From Anaerolinea sp. (GTDB lineage: Bacteria; Chloroflexota; Anaerolineae; Anaerolineales; Anaerolineaceae): a DNA stretch of 10,000 nt. A model generated the notes under the pieces. The model was not told the DNA's origin. It was given only the letters and a program-made list of their open reading frames with translations, and did no database searches. The stretch covers positions 1 to 10,000 of the forward strand of contig JAIWNK010000056.1 in NCBI GenBank assembly GCA_020216845.1, in the 5' to 3' direction. Below, piece after piece: positions 1 to 6,430 of the stretch (positions are counted from its first letter, which is position 1; every line of letters begins with the position of its first letter). The translations under genes were made by a program, and so were the position numbers.

Positions 1-52
1 GGTCTTCTCCGGTTTCTAGTGTTTTAGCATACCTATTTTACCGAAGAAGACC
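1..52. repeat. Imperfect 12-bp inverted repeat at the window edge
   Basis: GGTCTTCTCCGG at 1-12 pairs with CCGAAGAAGACC at 41-52 with one mismatch, which becomes a G-U pair in minus-strand RNA. The 28-base interval is AT-rich. It lies in non-coding DNA beyond the hairpin that follows the protease gene. The arms may extend past the window edge. It could be a regulator site, an RNA stem or the end of a small mobile repeat; the sequence does not decide. Confidence 0.35.
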
Positions 53-90
53 TTTCTTTGTCTTTGTCAAGCAAGCTTGTGAATGCCGTG

Positions 91-115
91 CCGCCCTCCT
101 TGGAGGGGAGGGCGG
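91..115 (-). terminator. GC-rich hairpin downstream of the protease gene
   Basis: A perfect 9-bp stem, CCGCCCTCC at 91-99 with GGAGGGCGG at 107-115, encloses a 7-base loop. It begins 30 bp beyond the TAA stop of the protease. No T tract follows on the minus strand, so it is not a canonical intrinsic terminator. It could still stabilise the 3' end of the mRNA or terminate weakly. The stem is symmetric, so the strand is assigned from the upstream gene. Confidence 0.45.
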
Positions 116-144
116 AGTCAACACGAGAATTTATCGTACCTCTC

Positions 145-3100
145 TTACTTCACAATCATCGGCAAGAACAAACGCCGTTGCGCCGAATTGACCGTAATCG
201 TCACCGTTGCCACTGCCGACTGATTCACCCCATCCGTTGCCCGATAGGTGAAGGGAACCGTGCCCACAAAACCCGCCGGTGGCGTGTAGCTAAAGGAGCC
301 ATCGTTCGAAAAAGTCAGGCTGCCTTGCGCCGGTGCATCCACCAACACCGCCGTGATTGCATCTCCGTTCGGGTCACTATCATTGCCCAGCACCCCCGGA
401 ACAGCCACGACGAGCGGCGTATCTTGCTGCACCTGATACGCATCATCCAGCGCAACCGGTGCATCGGGCACATCCACCACGGTGACTGTCACCGTTGTCG
501 GGGTAGAATACACGCTGCCATCGTAGACCCGATACGTGAACGTCACTGTGCCGAAATAGTCCGCCGGCGGGGTGTAGGTGAACGAACCATTGGCATTGAG
601 CGTCAGGCTGCCAGTTGTCACATCATCCACCAGTTCAGCTGTCAGGTTCATGCCGTTATCATTGCCCAACACACCGGGGGCAGGCACATCCAACACCGTG
701 TCCTCGTCCATCGTGTAGCTATCCGCCACAGCCAACGGCCCATACGAGCAAGATTGAATGCGGGCATCATCCACAAACCAGCCGGTACTGCCCACGCTGC
801 TATCGCTGCCCAGGCGAATGCGGAATTGTACCGTCTGCCCGGCATAGGAATTGAGGTTAACCACCGTGCGCGACCAATCCATCTGTCCACACCAGCCAGG
901 GTTGCCCCCCAGAGGATTGCCATACCCGCTGTAGATCGTGCCATTGTAGGGCGTTGTCAGCAGTTGCGAAGCCGGCACCTGCGTCCAGGTAGTACCGCCA
1001 TTGGTCGAAATCTCCAGCACACCGCCATCATAGCAGGTAGAGTTGTTTTCAAAGGCATATTTCTGCCAGAAGGAGAAGGAAAGCGGCTGCTCGCTAGCGG
1101 CCGGCAACACAATCGCCGGCGAGACCAGGCGTTGATCAGAAGAAGCGGTTGGGTCTTGGGCAAAGAAGGCATGAGTCGGGCTGTACGCATCCGTCGTCCC
1201 CAACGCCCAATGATACGTACCGCTTGAGGCATCCGCCCAACCTGCCACACCGGATTCGAAATCCACATTGTGCAGCACCTGCGGGGTTGCGCCAAACGGA
1301 CAATCGCCTGCCTGCGTCAGCGTGATGAAGCTGCGCGCCGCGGTGAAAGCCGACGCACCGCACGCGTTATTGGCGGACATACGCCAGTAATAGCGCGTGC
1401 TGCCACTCAGCTCACTGCTCAGGGTGTAGCTTGTACCGGTCAGACCACTGACATCCGCCACCAGGTTATTGAACGCCGCGTCGGTTGCAATTTGCAGGCG
1501 ATAGGTGCCGCCCTGCGTTGCCGCAGTCCAGGTAAAGGTTGGGCGCACCGGCTGATTGGTCGCCCCATCTGCCGGCGTGCTGAGCGAGAAGGTGCCCGGC
1601 AGAGCCGTAAACACGCCCAGGCTCAAATTGGCATTGTGCGTCAGGCTGCCCGAAGTGCCAGTGACGGTCAGCGAATACTCGCCCGCTGTTGCCAACGTGC
1701 CACTTTCAAACAAAATAGCAGAAGTCGCCGGCGGTGTGATGGGGTTATCCACAAACGTGCCAACCACGCCCGTCGGAACGCCGCTCAAGCTCAGGTTAAC
1801 CGGATCAGCAAATTCATTGACGCTGCTCACCGTCAACTCGACACCATCCGAATCCGATCCGCACAGCTCAAGCCTGGACGGGGAAACAGCAAGGCGGAAA
1901 TCGGGATACTTGGGCGCCAAAACGATCGTTGTGCTTGGATCGCCAAACAGGTTGTATTCCTCCCAATAATAGCGTCCGCTGCTAGGGTAGGTTTGCTGCA
2001 CCGATGCCAAACCGGCATAGAGCATCTCGCTAATGGAAGGGACATAAGTATCCGGGCTCGCATAGAGCGTATCGAACATCGTGCGCTGCAAGCGGTCATC
2101 TTCATCCCAATAGCTGTTATCAGACGCGCCAACATACACCAGAGCGCCCTTGTTGGGCTGAATGACCCAGGTATCAGAGAAAGCCTCTGCCGTATTGAAG
2201 TCCGCCGTCACACAGGCGTGACCGACCACATAGGCCGAGGGCACACCGGTCAAGTTGCGCACATTCGTCTGTGTGAAAGAGGGACCGGCCCAACTCGTTT
2301 GGCTGCCATGCCCAGAATACACAACCATCACACGGTTGTCATTGATCGAATTGGTCACATTGGTTGTGTTGGCGCTATAGGTAATGGCATACAGCTTATC
2401 GCCACCCGGTTGCGGGTTGTTCGGGAAGATGCCGCTATAGCCACGCGGTTGCGTATAGGTGTTGATGCAGTAATTGTGCGTACCTTCAGCGGTCTGATAG
2501 TTCCCCGAATCATCCGTTGCCAGGAAAGCTGCCTTCTTCACCCATGGCTCAGCACCCGAAGTTTGATGATACCACTGCGCGTTGTTGACCATGTTGGCGA
2601 GCTGTGTGGTGTTGCGCACCGGGAAGCGCCCGCGATAAATGTCCGGCACATAGTCCGAGCTACCATCCATCGTCACGTAATAGAGATCGGTCAGGTAGCT
2701 GGTCTCGCCCGAAGAGACAAAATTCCAGTTAGGGATCTTATCCGTATCGCCGACGAACAGCACAAAGCTGGGCGGCGTCGCCGAGGCATACTGAGCGGCA
2801 ATGTAGGCCTTGATCTGATCTTTGGTGCTGCCGGTCGTGGCAGTCGTGACCTTGGAAACCGTGTAGCCCTGCGATTGCTTGAGGGCCACAAAGCTAGCCA
2901 GGTCCGCTGTGTCGTAATCCGGATGGGTGATGATCAAATAGTAGATGGGGTCTTTGCTGCCAAACGTGCGTTCACCAGCACCCTGATTGTAGTTGAGAAT
3001 CTGAGTGGCCAGGGTGTGTTCAAAAGCAGGCGAGGCATAGCGCTGACTCATCTGCGCGGTTTGCGCCAAATTGCTGCCGCTGAGGCGCAGGCGCACCTCG

Positions 3101-3735
3101 ATTTGCGAAGCGAGCCGCAGGCTGCCATCGGCGGCACGGTAAGAGACCGGCGAGAAAGCAATCGTCAGCACCCGATGCCCGCGCACAACCGTCTCTTCCA
3201 ACACGGTTGCCGCAGCCGGAGAAGCCGCCGCATACCGCGCCGAATCGGGTTTGACGGGCGCCGGCAGCTCACCACATTTCGGCTGAGACGGCTGAATCGG
3301 GCACAGCACCCCCGGCAAGCCGAGCGCGTCCAGGCTGGTATCGCGCCCAACGGTGCGGGTCACTTCCAGAGTATAGCTTGCGCCAAATGGAATTTCCACC
3401 TGACGGAGGACAACCGGCAAATCGGGCGCACCCACTTCCCCAAGGCGGGCAAACCCTTCACCACCCAGGCGGGTATACGTCTGACCATCGAGGTCAACTT
3501 TTTCCACCCGCGCCCCGGGGATGGAAGCCAACAAGATGATCTCGCTGGCTTTGGCGCTCTTGACGGTCACATCCGGCAAACCGACACCCGTTGCATCGCC
3601 GAAGGACACCCAATCCTCCGGAACGGGGGCAGAAGCCTGCGCTGCCTGCAAGCCAACATTCCAGGGCAGCAGGCCGAAAACAAACAAGACCATCGCCAAA
3701 AGGATCAGGCGACGGAAGGAAAGAGAGAGAGACAT
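145..3735 (-). CDS. Secreted gingipain-like (peptidase family C25) cysteine protease with Ig, FN3, jelly-roll and cadherin-like repeats
   Basis: A 1196-residue exported cysteine endopeptidase that probably acts at the cell surface or outside the cell. Residues 1-34 form a signal peptide: RR at 8-9, a hydrophobic core at 10-23, and likely cleavage after AQA-34. Residues about 60-240 resemble the C25 propeptide. The catalytic domain spans about 260-605, with IITHPDY, a TDLYYVTMDG stretch, catalytic His476 in YSGHGSQTSW and catalytic Cys508 in HACVTADF; the 32-residue spacing fits gingipains. NLFGDPS closes the domain. Next come an Ig-like domain (610-710), an FN3-like domain (712-808), a jelly-roll or MAM-like domain (812-996, with Cys812, 901, 949 and 996), two cadherin-like repeats (about 1002-1186) and the terminal LFLPMIVK. 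The ATG is preceded by AAGGAG at a 7-base spacing. Cleavage specificity cannot be read from the sequence. The family is clear; the domain boundaries are approximate. Confidence 0.93.
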   Translation of the reverse strand: MSLSLSFRRLILLAMVLFVFGLLPWNVGLQAAQASAPVPEDWVSFGDATGVGLPDVTVKSAKASEIILLASIPGARVEKVDLDGQTYTRLGGEGFARLGEVGAPDLPVVLRQVEIPFGASYTLEVTRTVGRDTSLDALGLPGVLCPIQPSQPKCGELPAPVKPDSARYAAASPAAATVLEETVVRGHRVLTIAFSPVSYRAADGSLRLASQIEVRLRLSGSNLAQTAQMSQRYASPAFEHTLATQILNYNQGAGERTFGSKDPIYYLIITHPDYDTADLASFVALKQSQGYTVSKVTTATTGSTKDQIKAYIAAQYASATPPSFVLFVGDTDKIPNWNFVSSGETSYLTDLYYVTMDGSSDYVPDIYRGRFPVRNTTQLANMVNNAQWYHQTSGAEPWVKKAAFLATDDSGNYQTAEGTHNYCINTYTQPRGYSGIFPNNPQPGGDKLYAITYSANTTNVTNSINDNRVMVVYSGHGSQTSWAGPSFTQTNVRNLTGVPSAYVVGHACVTADFNTAEAFSDTWVIQPNKGALVYVGASDNSYWDEDDRLQRTMFDTLYASPDTYVPSISEMLYAGLASVQQTYPSSGRYYWEEYNLFGDPSTTIVLAPKYPDFRLAVSPSRLELCGSDSDGVELTVSSVNEFADPVNLSLSGVPTGVVGTFVDNPITPPATSAILFESGTLATAGEYSLTVTGTSGSLTHNANLSLGVFTALPGTFSLSTPADGATNQPVRPTFTWTAATQGGTYRLQIATDAAFNNLVADVSGLTGTSYTLSSELSGSTRYYWRMSANNACGASAFTAARSFITLTQAGDCPFGATPQVLHNVDFESGVAGWADASSGTYHWALGTTDAYSPTHAFFAQDPTASSDQRLVSPAIVLPAASEQPLSFSFWQKYAFENNSTCYDGGVLEISTNGGTTWTQVPASQLLTTPYNGTIYSGYGNPLGGNPGWCGQMDWSRTVVNLNSYAGQTVQFRIRLGSDSSVGSTGWFVDDARIQSCSYGPLAVADSYTMDEDTVLDVPAPGVLGNDNGMNLTAELVDDVTTGSLTLNANGSFTYTPPADYFGTVTFTYRVYDGSVYSTPTTVTVTVVDVPDAPVALDDAYQVQQDTPLVVAVPGVLGNDSDPNGDAITAVLVDAPAQGSLTFSNDGSFSYTPPAGFVGTVPFTYRATDGVNQSAVATVTITVNSAQRRLFLPMIVK
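178..732 (-). repeat. Two tandem cadherin-like (Big_9/VCBS-type) domains in the protease
   Basis: Residues about 1002-1090 and 1095-1186 of the protease are two copies of one domain, offset by 93 residues. Each has an A(D/L)DxY entry, then a (D/Q)xDTxLxVxxPGVLGND block, a GSL(T)...GSF(T/S)YTPPA block, and an (F)TYR..DG strand ending in TVTxTV. Such domains are usually Ca-binding spacers or adhesion modules in large secreted bacterial proteins. They probably hold the catalytic region away from the surface. The copies have diverged at the DNA level, so this looks like an old duplication and not recent slippage. Confidence 0.8.
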
Positions 3736-3742
3736 GCGTTTG

Positions 3743-3748
3743 CTCCTT
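3743..3748 (-). promoter_or_regulatory. Shine-Dalgarno site of the protease gene
   Basis: AAGGAG on the minus strand lies 7 bases before the ATG at 3735 and supports that start. It sits directly after the T tract of the terminator-like stem, so folding of the leader could affect its access. Confidence 0.75.
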
Positions 3749-3751
3749 CTG

Positions 3752-3789
3752 AAAAAAAAGAATGGGATCGAACGAACTCATCCCATTCT
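3752..3789 (-). terminator. Intrinsic terminator between plsC and the protease gene
   Basis: Read on the minus strand, AGAATGGGAT (3780-3789) pairs perfectly with ATCCCATTCT (3759-3768) across an 11-base loop, and a run of eight T (3752-3759) follows. This is the classical Rho-independent layout, although the stem has only four G-C pairs. It probably ends the six-gene operon that finishes with plsC. The T run stops about 3 bases before the Shine-Dalgarno region of the protease, so any protease transcript started upstream must pass through it. It may therefore act as a leader attenuator. Confidence 0.75.
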
Positions 3790-3811
3790 AACACAGACTC
3801 AGCTCAGCGCC

Positions 3812-3841
3812 CTAGTACTATCTTTCCATGACAAACTACAA
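3812..3841 (-). promoter_or_regulatory. Weak candidate promoter for the protease gene
   Basis: On the minus strand TTGTAG (3836-3841) and TACTAG (3812-3817) are 18 bases apart in the short gap after plsC. Both hexamers match the sigma-70 consensus poorly. If used, the terminator-like stem would lie inside the transcribed leader. The call rests mainly on the need for a promoter, so it is tentative. Confidence 0.2.
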
Positions 3842-3849
3842 GTTCCCTC

Positions 3850-4512
3850 TCATCCACCGCTGATAAGCTCTTTCAAGCGGGGATGATTGGCATAATATCC
3901 CCAATAGCGCTCAGGCAGCAGCGCCGCAATCCGACACATGATTTCATCGGTTGCAAGCTGCAAACTGCCTTCGCGGTCGTTGCGATCAATCGGCGGCAGT
4001 TGGAATGCCGGGCCAAAGCGCACACGAATCTTGGGCCGGCGCAATTTGCGAAGATCCGCCATGGCCGACTCGCTGCCAGCGATGGCAACCGGCACAATCG
4101 GCACATTGGCACGCTGCGCCAGCAAGACACTGCCCGGCTTGCCCGGCAACAGCTGCCCCTGATCGCTGCGCGTGCCTTCGGGGGCAATGCCCAGGGCGCG
4201 GCCCTGTTTCAACACCTCCAAAGCCTGTCGGAACGCCGCAAAATCGGCCCGATCGCGATCAATCCAAATGCCCCCGGCGGTGCGTGTAAACCAATTGAAG
4301 AACGAATAGCGCTGATACTTGTCGGCCACCAGGGCGGTGATGTCGGGGCGCACCGGATTGGCAAACAAAACGGGCGTATCTACCCGGCTCATGTGATTGG
4401 TAACAATGAGGATGCCGCCCTGTGGCGGGACATGTTCCGTGCCCAAAAACTGGGTATCAGTCAATGTGCGCAGCAAAAAGCACACAATCTTACGCAAAGT
4501 TTCTCGTTTCAT
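3850..4512 (-). CDS. plsC: 1-acyl-sn-glycerol-3-phosphate acyltransferase (PlsC/LPLAT family)
   Basis: A 220-residue membrane-associated acyltransferase that would transfer an acyl group to lysophosphatidic acid to give phosphatidic acid, the core precursor of phospholipids. The family signature is clear. The catalytic HX4D motif is His40 to Asp45 in TNHMSRVD, and EGTRS at 112-116 is the phosphate-binding block, followed by a PGKPGSVLLA segment and PIVPVAI. The length is usual for a single-domain PlsC. The ATG overlaps the stop of the DedA gene as ATGA, which suggests translational coupling; only a poorly placed GAGG precedes it. It is the last gene of the operon, just before a terminator. 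The acceptor lipid cannot be proven, since related members acylate other lysolipids. Confidence 0.9.
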   Translation of the reverse strand: MKRETLRKIVCFLLRTLTDTQFLGTEHVPPQGGILIVTNHMSRVDTPVLFANPVRPDITALVADKYQRYSFFNWFTRTAGGIWIDRDRADFAAFRQALEVLKQGRALGIAPEGTRSDQGQLLPGKPGSVLLAQRANVPIVPVAIAGSESAMADLRKLRRPKIRVRFGPAFQLPPIDRNDREGSLQLATDEIMCRIAALLPERYWGYYANHPRLKELISGG

Positions 4513-5183
4513 GCCTCAATCTTCTTCGGGTGTGCAGCCGATTCACGGCGTGCCTTGATGACCTCAACTACCGCCGGAATGACCGAAATGATGATGATCG
4601 CAATCACAATCAGCGAAAAGTTCTCGCGCACGAATGGCAAATTGCCAAAGAAGTAGCCACCAAACGTAAACAGCGCCGTCCAGGTCAGGCCGCCAACCAC
4701 ATTATAGGTAATGAAATAGCCATAGCGCATTCGGCCAATGCCCGCCACAAACGGTGCAAAGGTGCGGATGATGGGAATGAAACGGGCCAGGAAAATCGTC
4801 TTGCCGCCATGTTTTTCATAAAACTTTTGGGTGCGCTCCAAATATTCGCGTTTGAGCCAACGGACATTTTCACGGAAGACGCGCGGCCCGACAAAATGCC
4901 CGATCCAGTAATTGGCCGTATCGCCCAAAATTGCGGCCAGTGCCATCAACGCCCACAGCCAAACGACCTTGAATGAGCCCAAAGCCGCAATCGAACCGGC
5001 AGCAAACAGCAACGAATCACCGGGCAAGAAGGGCATCACCACCACGCCCGTCTCAATGAAAACGACTGCAAAAAGCAAGGCGTAGCTCCACATGCCCATG
5101 CTGCGCACAATCGCATCAAGGTGCCGATCCATGTGCAGCACAAAATCTACAAACCAGCGAAACAACTCACTTATCCAATCCAT
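4509..5183 (-). CDS. DedA-family (SNARE-associated/VTT domain) membrane protein
   Basis: A 224-residue integral inner-membrane protein. Characterised DedA members transport lipid carriers such as undecaprenyl phosphate back across the membrane and support envelope integrity. The acidic pair Glu44 (FIETG) and Asp56 (LPGDSLLF) and the basic pair Arg134 and Arg140 (FLARFIPIIRTFAP) have the same internal spacing as the functional residues reported in E. coli YqjA. GDTANYWIG at 87-95 is another family block. Hydrophobic segments lie around 32-52, 57-90, 155-182 and 188-208. The ATG overlaps the end of the PrsW gene by 17 bp and has its own AGGAG/GAGG upstream, so it is probably translated independently. 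The position before plsC fits a membrane-lipid role. The substrate is inferred from the family only. Confidence 0.92.
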   Translation of the reverse strand: MDWISELFRWFVDFVLHMDRHLDAIVRSMGMWSYALLFAVVFIETGVVVMPFLPGDSLLFAAGSIAALGSFKVVWLWALMALAAILGDTANYWIGHFVGPRVFRENVRWLKREYLERTQKFYEKHGGKTIFLARFIPIIRTFAPFVAGIGRMRYGYFITYNVVGGLTWTALFTFGGYFFGNLPFVRENFSLIVIAIIIISVIPAVVEVIKARRESAAHPKKIEA

Positions 5184-6420
5184 CAGAAGGTTCCTCTCCT
5201 TGATCGGGGGGAAAATTTACAGGCTGCTCCAATGCAACGGCCTGAACCGTTGCCGCGGTCGTCAGCCCCAAATCCTGCCTATCGGGGCGCGCCCAATACG
5301 CAGTCACAAACAAGACCAACAAAATCAGCCCGGCCAGCAAGCCCATGGCCAACGGAGCGAAATGGCCCAGGCGTTGAAAGCTCAAATCGTTCGTCAGCGG
5401 TGCCAAACCCTGCGCAACGCCAAACAAATTCCAAAAGCCATGCAGCACAACCGCCGTCAAATAGGCGCCCAACAAAGCCAAGGGACGGCGCTTGCGAAAA
5501 GCGGTTGCAATGCCAAAGCCCACCAGGCCAGCAGTCGCCACATGCAACAACGAAGTGCCCGCACGGCCAAAAGCTGTGCCCACCCAATCGCTACCACTTG
5601 CTGCCACTGCCAACGCATTCAGGTTCTCCGTTGCAGCAAAAAATGCTCCGCCGATCATGCCAAACAAAAACCCCTCGCGCGGGCTCACGCGACCCGCCAA
5701 AAGCCACACCGCCAAAGGCTTAATCAGCTCCTCAATCAACGGAGTGATGACCGAGAGAAAAATCAACACCCCCGCCAACACACCGGGCTGCTCAAACACA
5801 GTGGCAACAAAACTTTCTGCCAGATCGGGGTTCGTTTGCACCAAATCCGCCTGTCGGGCCAGCTCCTGAAGCAAAGCCATAAACTGCGCATCGTTCGCGC
5901 TGCGCACGCCCAAGGCAATCACAATCGTCACGATCACAACGGCTTCCAACAAAAAAGACAACGGCATGACGCCGATCATCGTGGTCAGCACAGCTGACCA
6001 GGGGCGCAAGCCGCCCGGCTGAGCGCGCCCCGAGGCAACGCCATAGGCATAGAGCGGCGGAAAAACAGCCGCGCCAAACACAAACAAACCACCCAGGAAC
6101 GTCTGCCCTGCCAAAGCGCCCAAAAACAGGCACAGCACCCAACCCAGAAAAGCCCCCAGGTTGAACAGCGGGCGAACCGGCAAAGGCAGCTGCCACTCAG
6201 GGTAACCGTTCAACCGGCGATAGGCAAGCACCCCCGCCGGCATCATCAGCACCGCCCCGGTAAACAACCCCAGCGACAAAGACGCATACAACGTCGCATC
6301 GCCACCGGTCAGGCTAACCAGCCATACAATGGCCATCATCAGTGCGGCAAGGACGCCGAGCCCGGCGCCTGCCGCACTGAGAATGAAAACAACCCAAAGC
6401 AACCAACGGTTTTGCGTCAA
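5167..6420 (-). CDS. PrsW-family intramembrane metalloprotease
   Basis: A 417-residue polytopic membrane protein with about nine or ten hydrophobic segments. It belongs to the PrsW/CAAX-protease-like group of predicted membrane-embedded metalloproteases; B. subtilis PrsW cleaves an anti-sigma factor. The conserved blocks are in the expected order: EELIK at 230-234, the ATEN block with Glu265, His293 in LLHVAT, and His327 in VLHGFWN. These are the likely metal ligands and catalytic residues. The start is TTG at 6420, with a weak GGA 6 bases upstream; it begins 10 bp after the lipoprotein stop, and no ATG gives a complete first membrane helix. The cytoplasmic tail (about 395-417) is acidic and runs over the next gene's start. 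No anti-sigma or sigma gene is present nearby, so the target is unknown. Confidence 0.9.
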   Translation of the reverse strand: MTQNRWLLWVVFILSAAGAGLGVLAALMMAIVWLVSLTGGDATLYASLSLGLFTGAVLMMPAGVLAYRRLNGYPEWQLPLPVRPLFNLGAFLGWVLCLFLGALAGQTFLGGLFVFGAAVFPPLYAYGVASGRAQPGGLRPWSAVLTTMIGVMPLSFLLEAVVIVTIVIALGVRSANDAQFMALLQELARQADLVQTNPDLAESFVATVFEQPGVLAGVLIFLSVITPLIEELIKPLAVWLLAGRVSPREGFLFGMIGGAFFAATENLNALAVAASGSDWVGTAFGRAGTSLLHVATAGLVGFGIATAFRKRRPLALLGAYLTAVVLHGFWNLFGVAQGLAPLTNDLSFQRLGHFAPLAMGLLAGLILLVLFVTAYWARPDRQDLGLTTAATVQAVALEQPVNFPPDQGEEPSDGLDK

Positions 6421-6430
6421 AGGAAATCCG

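Larger units (their letters stand above)
1..144. other. Non-coding region downstream of the protease gene
   Basis: This stretch holds the GC hairpin at 91-115 and the inverted repeat at 1-52. A TTGACA on the minus strand (65-70) and a TAAAAT (35-40) are 24 bases apart, too far for a sigma-70 promoter. No gene is apparent here. Confidence 0.5.

Noticed and set aside
35..70. TTGACA and TAAAAT on the minus strand as a promoter
   Set aside because: The hexamers are separated by 24 bases, outside the 16-18 range for sigma-70, and no gene start is visible downstream in the window.
58..1227. 389-codon plus-strand open frame
   Set aside because: It has the same shadow composition (Arg/His/Ile-rich), runs antisense to the cadherin-like and jelly-roll domains, and crosses the GC hairpin at 91-115.
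1270..3831. 853-codon open frame on the plus strand opposite the protease gene
   Set aside because: Its translation is rich in Arg, His, Ile and Cys, with no recognisable domain or Shine-Dalgarno support. The opposite strand encodes a clear multi-domain protease over the same bases. It is a codon-bias shadow.
5092..5997. Plus-strand open frame rich in Gln, Lys, His and Arg opposite the PrsW gene
   Set aside because: It is complementary to hydrophobic membrane-helix codons (Leu/Val/Ala), which produces such a composition. No domain is recognisable.
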